A stretch of 64,000 nucleotides of DNA, from NCBI RefSeq assembly GCF_009650435.1, contig NZ_VVIP01000084.1, positions 1 to 64,000 of the forward strand. The letters run 5' to 3'. This DNA comes from Foetidibacter luteolus (GTDB taxonomy: Bacteria; Bacteroidota; Bacteroidia; Chitinophagales; Chitinophagaceae). The translations under genes and the position numbers were made by a program. Shown here in pieces: positions 1 through 8,516 of this stretch (position 1 is its first letter; each line of letters starts with the position of its first letter). The notes under the pieces were generated by a model, which saw nothing but the letters and a program-made list of their open reading frames with translations, ran no database searches and was not told where the DNA came from.

Positions 1-205
1 TGTTATGTGAAAATGTGAGAAGTAGCGAAAGAATACTAAAAGCAAGTACGAAAAGTGAAGTATAAAGTACTTTGATTTGCATACTTGCTGTAATATAACA
101 ATCTGAGGCAACGAAAAGATACTGATGGCCAGGAAAAGACCTGTTGAATTCAGGTACTTCGTACTTCGTATTTCGTACTTCGTATCTCGTACTTTTAGAT
201 AGATA
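1..205. repeat. R4 low-complexity repeat (GTACGAAGT type) in the left-edge gap
   Basis: The first 311 bases hold no supported gene. Positions 45-70 read as alternating AAGTACGAAAAGTGAAGTA units, and 160-196 is a run of reverse-complement units (TACTTCGTACTTCGTA). The same low-complexity words recur near 10765-10885 and, with GATGTTAGATGT words, at 28088-28262, so this is a dispersed family. Function is unknown. Confidence 0.6.
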
Positions 206-311
206 TAAATTACGATTGCAACGCATTGTTGTCTGGCCTGTAAATTGAGAGGGTAAAAGCCGGCATTGCTGTATGCCGCCGATAATTTTTGGCAGATAAA
301 ACCGCTTCTAT

Positions 312-800
312 ATGAAATACCTGATTGAAATTTTTGGCCAGGGCAGCAACCTTGAAACGCTGCAAATGGTGCTGAGGGGCATCGTTATCTTTTTGCTTAC
401 ACTGCTGTTCCTCCGCATATCAGGCAGGCGTTCTTTTGGTTTGCGAACGCCAATGGATAATATCATCTCTATAACCCTGGGCGCCGTATTAAGCCGGGCA
501 ATTGTTGGGGCTTCGCCATTTTTACCAGTGGTGGCTACCGGCCTGGTTATAGCTGTGCTGCACCGTGTTTTCGGTTGGCTTGTATTGCACAGCAATAGGT
601 TTGGAGGTTTTGCGGAAGGCAACAAAATATTGCTTTATGAAGATGGTAATTTTATAGACGCTAATATGCGCCGGGCACTGGTGGGCAAAGAGGATATTAT
701 GCGTGGCATACGGGCCGCAGCCATGACGGAAAACCTGGAAAAAATTGACCGTGTATACATGGAGCGCAACGGTGAGATAACCGTGCTGAAGAAGGGATAA
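312..800 (+). CDS. DUF421 family membrane protein (YetF-like)
   Basis: A 162-residue protein of the DUF421/YetF family, whose biochemical role is unknown. Hydrophobic segments lie at about residues 20-38 and 48-90, followed by a soluble C-terminal half expected to face the cytoplasm. The family signature LRISGRRSFG follows the first membrane segment, and the C-terminal part contains GKEDIMRGIR and the closing VYMERNGEITVL typical of the family. The ATG at 312 gives the usual compact length. It is followed after about 60 bases by the YdeP-type oxidoreductase on the same strand, so co-transcription is possible, but no functional link is evident. Assignment rests on sequence pattern only. Confidence 0.85.
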   Translation: MKYLIEIFGQGSNLETLQMVLRGIVIFLLTLLFLRISGRRSFGLRTPMDNIISITLGAVLSRAIVGASPFLPVVATGLVIAVLHRVFGWLVLHSNRFGGFAEGNKILLYEDGNFIDANMRRALVGKEDIMRGIRAAAMTENLEKIDRVYMERNGEITVLKKG

Positions 801-861
801 GCCTTACTTTTAACCAGGGCGCCCGCATGCTTTTTTTAACTTAGCCGTTTTATTGTTGCTT

Positions 862-3183
862 ATGCCACTGAAAGAAAACCTGGTAAAAGATGATATCGCT
901 TTAACGCCGCAGCGTTTTAGCCACCTGCATCAAACGCCGTTGCTGCCCAAAGCAGTAGGGTTGCCTGCCATTGCTTCCTCCTTTAAGCAGATGCTGAAAT
1001 ATATGTCCCTGGCCGATGCCTGGAAAACATCGCTGGCATTAAACCAGAAAGGCGGCTTTGATTGCCCGGGCTGCGCCTGGCCCGACCCGGATGATGAGCG
1101 CTCTGCCATAGCCGAATATTGCGAAAACGGTATTAAGGCCATTGCGGAAGAAGCTCAAAAGAAAAAGATAACAGCAGCGTTTTTCGCTAAGCATAGTGTA
1201 GAAGAGCTGGGCAGGCTTACCGATTTTGAAATTGGCAAACAGGGCAGGTTGACAGAACCGGTATTGCTGGAAGAAGGCAGCAGCCATTACCAACCCATAA
1301 ACTGGCAGGATGCTTTTAGTTTAATTGCCACCCAGGTTAATGCCCTTGCCAACCCGGATGAAGCGGTATTTTATACCTCTGGCAGAACAAGTAACGAAGC
1401 GGCTTTTTTGTACCAGTTGTTTGTACGCATGGTGGGTACCAATAACCTGCCGGATTGCTCTAACATGTGCCACGAAAGCAGCGGCGCCGGGCTTACTGAA
1501 ACAATTGGCATTGGTAAAGGTTCTGTTACGCTGGATGATATACAGCATGCGGAACTGGTGATAGTGATGGGGCAAAACCCGGGTACCAACCACCCCAGGA
1601 TGCTGTCTGCATTGGAAAAATGCAAAAAGAATGGAGGGAAAATTATCGCTGTAAACCCATTGCCCGAAGCGGGGCTAATGAATTTTATTAACCCGCAAAG
1701 CCCGCAAAAAATATTATCTGGCGGCACAAAACTTACCGACCTTTTTTTACAGGTACGCATTAATGGAGATGTGGCCTTGTTAAAAGCTATCATGTTGCTG
1801 TTGATAAAGGAGGAGCAGCAGCACCCCGGCACCGTTATAGACAATGATTTTATCAGCAACTATACATCCGGCTACGAAAATTTTATGGCCGCCCTGCAAC
1901 AATGTTCTTTAGAGGAGTGTGTGCAGCAAAGCGGGGTAGAAGAGGAGCTTGTTCAGCAGGCGGCACGCTTAATAAGCAGTAGCCAAAAGATCATCGTTTG
2001 CTGGGCAATGGGGCTAACCCAGCACCGCAACGCGGTAGACAATATTAAAGAAATTGTAAACCTGCTGCTGCTTAGGGGCAGCATTGGCAAACCCGGCGCT
2101 GGTGTATGCCCTGTACGCGGACATAGCAATGTACAGGGCGACAGGACGATGGGCATTTGGGAGAAACCTCCGGCCCTGTTGTTACAAAACCTGCAGCAGG
2201 TATTTGGTTTTACCCCGCCGGCCCATAATGGCTATGATGTAGTAGAATCCATAAAAGCCATGCATGAGGGAAGGGTGAAACTGTTCTTTGCCATGGGCGG
2301 TAATTTTTTATCAGCCACGCCGGATACAGCTTTTACCGCGGAAGCTTTAAGGCGTACTCAGTTAACGGTACATGTATCTACCAAACTTAACCGCAGCCAC
2401 CTGGTGCATGGCAGGCGGGCACTTATATTGCCCTGCCTGGGCCGTACGGATAAAGACATACAACAGGGCAAAGAGCAGTTTGTAAGCTGCGAAAATTCAA
2501 TGGGTGTGGTACAAATGTCAAAGGGGGTGCTTATGCCGCCGTCAGCGCATTTGTTAAGTGAAGTAGCCATTATCTGCAGGCTGGCCAAAGCTACCTTTGC
2601 CGGCAGGTTTGCCGTTGACTGGGATGGCCTGGTGAATGATTATGACGCCATCAGGAACCTGGTGGAAAAAGTAATTCCCGGTTTTGACGATTATAATGCC
2701 AAAGTGCGCAGGCCAGGCGGCTTCTATTTGCCCAATGCTGTTAAAGAAAGAAACTTTAAAACCAATAGCGGAAAAGCTGTGTTTAGCGTGTTACCGTTGC
2801 CGCAACATACGCTGCAGCCCGGTGAATTTATGATGATGACCATACGCAGCCATGACCAGTTTAACACCACTGTGTACGGTATGGACGACCGTTACCGAGG
2901 CATACATAATGAGCGGCGTGTGGTGATGATGCACGAAGCGGATATGCAGTTATGCGGTTTACAAAAGTTTGATGTGGTGGATATCATCAGCAGGTTTAAT
3001 AATGAAGAGCGCAGGGCCGGAATGTTTAAAGTAGTGCCCATGCCTATTGCCCGGGGCTGCGTTGCTACTTATTTTCCTGAAGCCAATGCATTGGTAAGTA
3101 TTAATGCTGTGGCGCATACCAGCAATACGCCTGCCTCCAAATCTGTGGTGGTACGGCTTGTAAAACATGGGGCAGCTTTGTAG
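862..3183 (+). CDS. FdhF/YdeP family molybdopterin oxidoreductase
   Basis: A 773-residue molybdopterin-dependent oxidoreductase of the FdhF/YdeP branch, related to formate dehydrogenase alpha subunits; the physiological substrate of this branch is not established. Near the N terminus, FDCPGCAWPD supplies Cys68 and Cys71. The cofactor region contains NMCHESSG with Cys203 at the position expected for the metal ligand, followed by VIVMGQNPGTNHPR. GKPGAGVCPVRGHSNVQG is a family signature. The C-terminal domain with IRSHDQFNTT matches the dinucleotide-binding fold. The ATG at 862 is preferred to an in-frame TTG at 853. A MocA-like cofactor nucleotidyltransferase lies about 1.3 kb downstream on the other strand, which fits Moco dependence. 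Confidence 0.92.
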   Translation: MPLKENLVKDDIALTPQRFSHLHQTPLLPKAVGLPAIASSFKQMLKYMSLADAWKTSLALNQKGGFDCPGCAWPDPDDERSAIAEYCENGIKAIAEEAQKKKITAAFFAKHSVEELGRLTDFEIGKQGRLTEPVLLEEGSSHYQPINWQDAFSLIATQVNALANPDEAVFYTSGRTSNEAAFLYQLFVRMVGTNNLPDCSNMCHESSGAGLTETIGIGKGSVTLDDIQHAELVIVMGQNPGTNHPRMLSALEKCKKNGGKIIAVNPLPEAGLMNFINPQSPQKILSGGTKLTDLFLQVRINGDVALLKAIMLLLIKEEQQHPGTVIDNDFISNYTSGYENFMAALQQCSLEECVQQSGVEEELVQQAARLISSSQKIIVCWAMGLTQHRNAVDNIKEIVNLLLLRGSIGKPGAGVCPVRGHSNVQGDRTMGIWEKPPALLLQNLQQVFGFTPPAHNGYDVVESIKAMHEGRVKLFFAMGGNFLSATPDTAFTAEALRRTQLTVHVSTKLNRSHLVHGRRALILPCLGRTDKDIQQGKEQFVSCENSMGVVQMSKGVLMPPSAHLLSEVAIICRLAKATFAGRFAVDWDGLVNDYDAIRNLVEKVIPGFDDYNAKVRRPGGFYLPNAVKERNFKTNSGKAVFSVLPLPQHTLQPGEFMMMTIRSHDQFNTTVYGMDDRYRGIHNERRVVMMHEADMQLCGLQKFDVVDIISRFNNEERRAGMFKVVPMPIARGCVATYFPEANALVSINAVAHTSNTPASKSVVVRLVKHGAAL

Positions 3184-3220
3184 CTTTTTTAAGCGGCTAA
3201 AAGTTATTTGTTGCAAGAAT

Positions 3221-3312
3221 TTTATGGGCCCGGCAGAAGAACTGCTATTGAGTTACCGTTGCGTCGCACTCTTGCGCTGTTAGGTTCGCTATGCGGCTTT
3301 TCCCGCATGGTA
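3221..3312 (-). repeat. R2 interspersed repeat copy
   Basis: On the plus strand this reads TTTTATGGGCCCGGCAGAAG, then GTTGCGTCGCACTCTTGCGC, then GGTTCGCTATGCGGCTTTTC. It is the reverse orientation of the R2 consensus seen at 33402, 43198, 51868, 58155 and 62013. It starts about 40 bases after the oxidoreductase stop codon. Confidence 0.75.
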
Positions 3313-3337
3313 GAAGCATCGTAGTTTATTATTCCTT

Positions 3338-4120
3338 CTATTCTTTTTTGCAATAATATATCAGTTCGGATGCCATTAACCCATAGCGGAATAAATCCCC
3401 GGAAGAAAAACTTTTTACATAACTATCTTCGGTTACTTTAAAGCCGGCTTCCGCCAGCCTGTCCTTGTAGTCTCGGCCATACCACCTTACGTGATCACTT
3501 TGGCCAAACGCCTTTAACCTTTCTTCAGGTGTTCTAATAGAAAAATCTTCATACGTTGTTGCCCTATTGTAATCAATGGGCACCTGTAAAATTGCCCATC
3601 CTCCTTTTTTTAATACTCTATACAATTCACGCATGGCAAGTTTATCATCAGGTATGTGTTCAAGTACATGATTGCACAATACCACATCAAAGCGGTTATC
3701 TTCAAACGGAATATTGGTTATGTCCACAGTTCTTATATCAACCTTTCCGTTATAATTATAATATTCAGGAAACAAATCGCACGGGATGTATTCAATATTT
3801 TCGTTTTCAGAGAAAACATCATATAAGGCTTTCTCCGGGGCAAAATGCAATAGCTGTGTCTTTTTGCCCGGGTTAAAGAAATCTGTTTTTTCCTGCAGAT
3901 ATTTCCACGTTAGCCTGTGCCGCTCTAAAGACCCACAGTTATGGCATAATGCATTTTGCCTGGTTACTAAACCAAAGGGGCCAAACTCCCTGAACGTGGA
4001 ATGGCAAATAGTGCAAACTACCTTATCTCCCTTATAGGGCTTAACCTGTTTTCTCTTAACGTATTCCCTATACTGTTTCTTTAAAAACGAAGGGGTTATC
4101 TTTTTAATTAATTCACGCAT
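3338..4120 (-). CDS. SAM-dependent methyltransferase with N-terminal zinc ribbon
   Basis: A 260-residue class I SAM-dependent methyltransferase; the substrate is unknown. Counting from the Met at 4120, Cys36/Cys39 (VVCTICH) and Cys59/Cys62 (LCHNCG) form a probable zinc ribbon, a layout seen in methyltransferases near cell-surface sugar genes. The catalytic domain shows LLHFAPEK, then DITNIPFEDNRFDVVLCNHV and LEHIPDDKLAMRELYRVLK, the usual motif IV to VI layout of Methyltransf_11 proteins. An upstream in-frame ATG at 4156 would add 12 residues of poor quality, so 4120 is favoured. It is a single gene between an R2 copy downstream and a repeat-bearing gap upstream. Confidence 0.85.
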   Translation of the reverse strand: MRELIKKITPSFLKKQYREYVKRKQVKPYKGDKVVCTICHSTFREFGPFGLVTRQNALCHNCGSLERHRLTWKYLQEKTDFFNPGKKTQLLHFAPEKALYDVFSENENIEYIPCDLFPEYYNYNGKVDIRTVDITNIPFEDNRFDVVLCNHVLEHIPDDKLAMRELYRVLKKGGWAILQVPIDYNRATTYEDFSIRTPEERLKAFGQSDHVRWYGRDYKDRLAEAGFKVTEDSYVKSFSSGDLFRYGLMASELIYYCKKE

Positions 4121-4309
4121 TTTCCAAAAGAATAATTGTTGGTGATTGCTGTACATTACTTACGCCAACGTTTAGTAGTTGTTGCGTAAACAACAAGTAA
4201 GTGTTTGTAAATATATAGGTTTAGCACTGTCTTTATATAGCACATTTAACGTTGTATTTACTGGTTTAACTGCAATGAAGTGCAATTGAGCTGTGTATAC
4301 AACATGTTG

Positions 4310-4446
4310 GCAAAAAAGCAACCTGTTGCACCTTCGGGTGAGGGATTGCAGCGGCTACCCCGGTGAGGCCGTCGCAGTGGGGGGCCTCTGCCGGAGTAGT
4401 AGCGGAAAGCCCGGCCCCTTGCGCAGCTTGGGGGCACCCCGAAAAA
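4310..4446 (+). repeat. R1 interspersed repeat copy
   Basis: This copy fills much of the 4121-4476 gap, which has no gene. It runs from CCTTCGGGTGAGGGATTGCA through CCGGAGTAGTAGCGGAAAGC to CTTGGGGGCACCCC. Compared with the copies at 10620 and 17196, the ends are nearly invariant and the middle varies. It lies just past the stop of the MocA-like gene. Confidence 0.8.
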
Positions 4447-4476
4447 TCCAAACTTTACACTACGAAAAGCAGCATG

Positions 4477-5070
4477 TTAAACGGGCGAAACCAGTTGCTC
4501 GTAATCATAAGGATAATCCATATCCTGTAGTATGTGATTGGTTGGCATATCTACCCAGGTTATATGCTGACGGTTGTTTTGCACGATGGCTTTGCAGCCC
4601 TCCATATCCTTATGCTCCAGTATATCTTTTTTATATACCGTGGAAAAAATTACCGGGTTGCCTTTTTCCCCTTGATAGCGCGGCAGGCAAATGCAGTTGG
4701 GGTTAGCCATTATTTGCGCTGTAAAAGCTTTGGCAAGCAGGGCATATTCCCCAGGCTCTATGGTTAGCATATCGCCAAGGCATATCATATAACCCTGCCC
4801 GGCAGTGTGTTGAATACCTGCCTGTATAGAAGTGGTCATGCCTTTCTGAAACAACGTATTGTGTATAATTTTTACCGGTAAACCTGCAATGCTTTCACTA
4901 ACCGCAGATGCCTGGTGGCCGGTAACTACAATAACATCTGTAATGCCCGCGGCAATAATGTTAGCGATGGTAGCTGCCAGCACCGTTGTTTGCCTGTAAG
5001 CCAGCAGCAGCTTATTATCAGCCCCCATGCGTTTGGATAAACCCGCGGCCAGTACAATAGCGCTTAGCAT
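4477..5070 (-). CDS. MocA/MobA-like nucleotidyltransferase
   Basis: A 197-residue NTP-transferase of the molybdenum cofactor cytidylyl- or guanylyltransferase family. The N terminus has VLAAGLSKRMGADNKLL, the nucleotide-binding signature. YMICLGDMLTIEP carries the conserved aspartate, and PRYQGEKGNPVIF is the substrate-side motif common to MocA-type proteins. The likely role is attaching CMP or GMP to molybdopterin for an oxidoreductase such as the YdeP-type enzyme upstream; that partnership is inferred from proximity. It is divergent from the TauE/SafE permease gene, with 90 bases between the two starts. MocA fits better than MobA because of the glycine-rich GEKGNP segment, but the precise nucleotide cannot be told. 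Confidence 0.8.
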   Translation of the reverse strand: MLSAIVLAAGLSKRMGADNKLLLAYRQTTVLAATIANIIAAGITDVIVVTGHQASAVSESIAGLPVKIIHNTLFQKGMTTSIQAGIQHTAGQGYMICLGDMLTIEPGEYALLAKAFTAQIMANPNCICLPRYQGEKGNPVIFSTVYKKDILEHKDMEGCKAIVQNNRQHITWVDMPTNHILQDMDYPYDYEQLVSPV

Positions 5071-5160
5071 AATGATAGCATTGTTGATATAGAAATTTTT
5101 CTGAAACAGATAAATTTACTGCATCTTACCATTTCTGTGTAACCAGCTTGTAAAATTGTT

Positions 5161-5907
5161 ATGGAGCACCTGGAAATTGTTTTCTTTTTTCTTGTAATAG
5201 CATTCGTGTATTCGTCCGTAGGGTTGGGAGGTGGCTCAAGCTACCTGGCCATATTGGCATTGTACCATTTACCTTTTGCGGAAATGCGCTTAACAGCATT
5301 GCTGTGCAACATTATTGTAGTTACGGGGGGTACCATCGTCTTTATTAAAAACAAGCAGGTAAACTGGCGCAAGATTATTCCCCTGGTGGCAGTTAGCATA
5401 CCCCTGGCTTATGCAGGCGCCAGCCTTAAAATAAGCCAGGATACTTTTTTTATTGTACTGGGCTTTAGCCTGCTGGTTGCGGGCGCCCTGCTTTGGTTGA
5501 AAACAAAGAATGCCATAGTTGGCGCTAACGGTAACAACGCAAACTATGTAAGAGATGGCCTGCTGGGTGGCGCCATTGGGTTTCTTTCGGGCATGGTAGG
5601 TATAGGTGGCGGTATATTTTTATCTCCGCTGCTTAATCTATCCCGGTGGGACGTGCCCAAACGCATCGCCGCCACGGCCAGTGTTTTCATATTGGTTAAC
5701 TCCGTGGCGGGCATAGCCGGGCAGCTAAAAAATTTACCGGCAGAAATTAACTACACCCGCATTTTGCTGTTGTGCCTGGCGGTGCTTGCAGGCGGGCAGA
5801 TTGGCAGCCGCATGGCTGCCCTGAAATTTAACCAATTGGCCGTAAAACGTATTACCGCCGTAGTGGTATTTGCGGCGGGAGTGGAAGTGTTGTGGAAGCA
5901 TTGGTAG
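5161..5907 (+). CDS. TauE/SafE family sulfite exporter-like permease
   Basis: A 248-residue integral membrane protein with about eight hydrophobic segments, of the TauE/SafE family that moves sulfite, sulfonates or related anions. Two glycine-rich half motifs mark the internal duplication: SSVGLGGGSSYLAI near residue 20 and GMVGIGGGIFLSPLL near residue 145, each followed by further helices. The substrate is not predictable. It is divergent from the MocA-like gene. A TAAAATTG sequence two bases before the ATG resembles the phylum -7 box with one mismatch, so a very short leader is possible. Confidence 0.87.
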   Translation: MEHLEIVFFFLVIAFVYSSVGLGGGSSYLAILALYHLPFAEMRLTALLCNIIVVTGGTIVFIKNKQVNWRKIIPLVAVSIPLAYAGASLKISQDTFFIVLGFSLLVAGALLWLKTKNAIVGANGNNANYVRDGLLGGAIGFLSGMVGIGGGIFLSPLLNLSRWDVPKRIAATASVFILVNSVAGIAGQLKNLPAEINYTRILLLCLAVLAGGQIGSRMAALKFNQLAVKRITAVVVFAAGVEVLWKHW

Positions 5908-6033
5908 GGGGAGAACATTAAATTACGTTTAAAGACATGGGATTGGGGTTATTTAATAGCCCCAGTGATTATCTTGAGAAGTAATCGGCCCACAAGCCTA
6001 ACGGTTAACTCTCTTAAAAAAAATCAAATTGCC

Positions 6034-6468
6034 ATGAAGTACTACATTGAGGTCTTAAAAAAGTATGCAACATTTACCGGCCGCAGCCGTAGAAGTGAAT
6101 ACTGGTATTTTGTGTTGTTTAATTTTCTATTTAGCCTGGCTGCTGGTTTAATGGATAATGTTATAGGTACAGATTTTACTTTCGAGACTGCTTACGGTCC
6201 CCAAAGCCTTTTTTATGGCTCCATTTATATTGTGTATGCTCTTGCAGTGTTTATTCCAAGTTTAGCGGTTCTGGTGCGAAGGCTGCATGACGTAGGAAAA
6301 AGCGGCTGGTTTATCCTGATTAGTTTTATTCCCTTTATTGGAGCTATATGGTTGCTGGTGTTATTATTTACAGACAGCCAGGTGGGGCCGAATAAGTGGG
6401 GGCCTAATCCCAAAGGGATTGGCAATCCAGATGATGTTGATAATATAGGCAATCACTTAGTCCAATAG
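6034..6468 (+). CDS. DUF805 family membrane protein (copy 1)
   Basis: A 144-residue DUF805 (YhaH-like) inner membrane protein of unknown function. The N-terminal signature FTGRSRRSEYWYFVLFN precedes four hydrophobic segments. VRRLHDVGKSGWF and LLVLLFTDSQVGPNKWGPNP are the other conserved DUF805 motifs. The ATG at 6034 starts MKYYIEVLKKYATF, which aligns with the neighbouring paralogue, so the upstream in-frame extension is discarded. The next gene is a diverged copy of it. Confidence 0.9.
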   Translation: MKYYIEVLKKYATFTGRSRRSEYWYFVLFNFLFSLAAGLMDNVIGTDFTFETAYGPQSLFYGSIYIVYALAVFIPSLAVLVRRLHDVGKSGWFILISFIPFIGAIWLLVLLFTDSQVGPNKWGPNPKGIGNPDDVDNIGNHLVQ

Positions 6469-6532
6469 CATACCCATTTAAAAGCCTCTGATGGCTTGCA
6501 TATACAATCTTCACCTAAACACAATTTTGTAA

Positions 6533-6946
6533 ATGAAACACTACCTGAACGCTTTAAAAAACTACGCAAATTTTACCGGCAGGGCAAGGCGCAGTGAATA
6601 TTGGTATTTTATACTTTTTAATGTTGCTATTTTCTTCGCACTTGCTTTGTTGGCAAACATTTCGGATTTCTACGAACTCGCCTGGGATCCATTTTCTTAT
6701 GTTTTTGGATTATACATGTTGGCAATGTTAATACCCTGGCTTGCTGTTTTGGTAAGGCGTCTGCATGATATTGGTAAGAGCGGCACCTGGTTTTTTATTT
6801 ATTTTGTACCGTTCGTAGGCGCTATCTGGCTGTTGGTTCTTTTATGTACTGATAGCGAACCCGGCACCAATAAATATGGCTTAAACCCGAAAGCCATACA
6901 TAACCTGGATGAGATTGATGAAATCGGTAACCACCTGAAGCAATAA
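6533..6946 (+). CDS. DUF805 family membrane protein (copy 2)
   Basis: A 137-residue paralogue of the preceding gene. It keeps MKHYLNALKNYANFTGRAR, RRSEYWYFILFN, VRRLHDIGKSG and TDSEPGTNKYGLNP, and the closing DEIDEIGNHLKQ mirrors DDVDNIGNHLVQ of copy 1. The two probably arose by tandem duplication and diverged mainly in the second membrane segment region. The pentapeptide-repeat gene follows 16 bases later, so all three may be one transcript. No function is known for the family. Confidence 0.9.
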   Translation: MKHYLNALKNYANFTGRARRSEYWYFILFNVAIFFALALLANISDFYELAWDPFSYVFGLYMLAMLIPWLAVLVRRLHDIGKSGTWFFIYFVPFVGAIWLLVLLCTDSEPGTNKYGLNPKAIHNLDEIDEIGNHLKQ

Positions 6947-6962
6947 CTCTGCAGAAACATTC

Positions 6963-7535
6963 ATGAGCAAAACCTATATCGAAGAACAAACTTTTGAAAA
7001 AAAGGATTTCACGCTTCAGCCACTGGCGCGGGCTGATTATGAAGACTGCAGTTTTATCAACTGTAATTTCTCCGGCAGCGAGCTTTCTAATATTAATTTC
7101 TCAGGCTGCACTTTTAATGGGTGCAACCTGGGCACAGCAAGTGTACACAATACCACGTTTAGCGACGTAAAGTTTACCGGCTGTAAAATGCTTGGCCTGC
7201 ACTTTGAAAACTGCAACACACTTTTGTTCTCCGTTTATTTTGAAGACTGCGTAGCCAACCTTTGTTCTTTTTACCAGCGCAATCTTAAGAAAACTGTATT
7301 TAAAAACTGCAGCCTGCAGGAAGTTGATTTTACCGAAGCCAACCTAACCGGCGCCACATTTGCAAACTGCGATTTAAACAAAGCCCTGTTTGAAAACAGC
7401 ATACTTGAAAAAGCCGATTTTCGCACAGCTTACAACTATACAATTGACCCCCAATTTAATAAAATTAAAAAAGCCAGGTTCTCAGCTACCGGCCTGGCAG
7501 GTCTGTTGCGCAAGTATGATATAGAGGTGGATTAA
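6963..7535 (+). CDS. Pentapeptide repeat protein
   Basis: A 190-residue pentapeptide-repeat protein expected to form a right-handed quadrilateral beta helix. Repeats run from about residue 25 to 155 in the A(D/N)LXX style, many with Cys (CSFINCNFSG, CTFNGCNLGT, ANLTGATFANCDLNKALFEN). The C terminus FSATGLAGLLRKYDIEVD resembles the end of Qnr/MfpA-like and related cytosolic repeat proteins, and the length is in the Qnr range. Protection of gyrase cannot be inferred from this alone. There is no signal peptide. It follows the DUF805 pair closely on the same strand. Confidence 0.85.
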   Translation: MSKTYIEEQTFEKKDFTLQPLARADYEDCSFINCNFSGSELSNINFSGCTFNGCNLGTASVHNTTFSDVKFTGCKMLGLHFENCNTLLFSVYFEDCVANLCSFYQRNLKKTVFKNCSLQEVDFTEANLTGATFANCDLNKALFENSILEKADFRTAYNYTIDPQFNKIKKARFSATGLAGLLRKYDIEVD

Positions 7536-7631
7536 CTTTGTAGTTATACTGTAAATACTGCAAATTAATCAGTAAGCGTTGATGGATCGGTGGATGGAAG
7601 AGGCAAGCCAAAGCATCTACGCTTGCATGCG

Positions 7632-8015
7632 TTAACCAGCTTTCTTTGTTTTGGCAGCAGCAACATTTTCTTTCTTACGAAACTCAATGATCTTCTTAAT
7701 CAGCTTCTCCGGCAATGGTTGGTCGTTCGGTAGCTGGATAGCGGATTTGCTTACCTTGTAACCTTCCAGGTCTAATTTAAAATGCTCCCAAAAAGCCGCA
7801 CTGTAAGGGTTGGAGATCGTTATGTGTTTGGTAAATGCGCAGTAATAAATTAAATAGCCGTGGTACTTAAAACAGGGTACCTGGTAGCTGATCGTCTCCT
7901 TCACACCGGGCACTACCTGGTGAATAATCTCCCTTATGATTTGCATCCTCTGTACAATATCTGCGGGAAAAGCCTGATGATATTGGTCAATTGTTTTGTA
8001 ATCTGTTTTTGCCAT
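7632..8015 (-). CDS. DUF1801 (YdhG-like) protein
   Basis: A 127-residue DUF1801 domain protein of the YdhG/frataxin-like fold family. MAKTDYKTIDQYHQAFPADI is typical of the N terminus. VVPGVKETISYQVPCFKYHG and LPNDQPLPEKLIKKIIEFRKKE are the conserved core and C-terminal helix. Members have been discussed as iron chaperones, but function is unproven. It is the last gene of a short reverse-strand set with two VOC genes, 41 bases after the preceding one. Confidence 0.87.
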   Translation of the reverse strand: MAKTDYKTIDQYHQAFPADIVQRMQIIREIIHQVVPGVKETISYQVPCFKYHGYLIYYCAFTKHITISNPYSAAFWEHFKLDLEGYKVSKSAIQLPNDQPLPEKLIKKIIEFRKKENVAAAKTKKAG

Positions 8016-8056
8016 TTTGGTGTGTTTTTACATAATAGCCTTGTAATTGATGATTT

Positions 8057-8455
8057 TTATCGAAGACTGAATATCCAGTGTACCCTGTACCTGTCGGTTA
8101 TTTCAATCAGGTGGTCTGTATTGCTTACCGGGCAATAATTGTTGCCTGCCAGGTTGCATATAAACCGGGCCCTTTCAGCGGAGTTGCATTCGACCAGGAT
8201 ACTTATATTATTCCCCGGAACAAGTCTTCCGGCAGTTGTAAGGTCCGTTCCCATCAGTTTAAAATAATGGTTCTCCAGGGTGGCACAAATAACAACTTCC
8301 TGCATTTGCCTGGTCATTTTCCGGCCATGCTGCGTAGCTCCCATAGTTTGCACACTCAGGTCTCCGCCAAAACAGGATTGGTAATAATTGAAAGCCTGCA
8401 GGCAATTGCCATTAAAGGCAAGATATACTCCAAATGAAAAATCATCTTTCAACAT
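8057..8455 (-). CDS. PhnB-like VOC superfamily protein
   Basis: A 132-residue vicinal-oxygen-chelate protein of the PhnB/3-demethylubiquinone-9 methyltransferase-like branch. YLAFNGNCLQAFNYYQSCFG is the characteristic opening, and NNISILVECNSAERARFICN the second beta-alpha unit. ITDRYRVHWIF matches the family ending, which often has DxFGxxW; here the Asp and Trp remain but Phe-Gly is replaced by Arg-Tyr-Arg-Val-His, so it is a diverged member. It sits between a glyoxalase-like VOC gene and a DUF1801 gene, a combination common in Bacteroidota. No substrate is predicted. Confidence 0.83.
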   Translation of the reverse strand: MLKDDFSFGVYLAFNGNCLQAFNYYQSCFGGDLSVQTMGATQHGRKMTRQMQEVVICATLENHYFKLMGTDLTTAGRLVPGNNISILVECNSAERARFICNLAGNNYCPVSNTDHLIEITDRYRVHWIFSLR

Positions 8456-8516
8456 GCAGGTTGATATTTAAGATTACTTAACCCTGTGCTCATTACTGCC
8501 AGGGTGGTGCAGCTAA

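Noticed and set aside
4293..4706. A 137-codon frame across R1 and antisense to the MocA-like gene
   Set aside because: It is a shadow of the nucleotidyltransferase gene and of the repeat.
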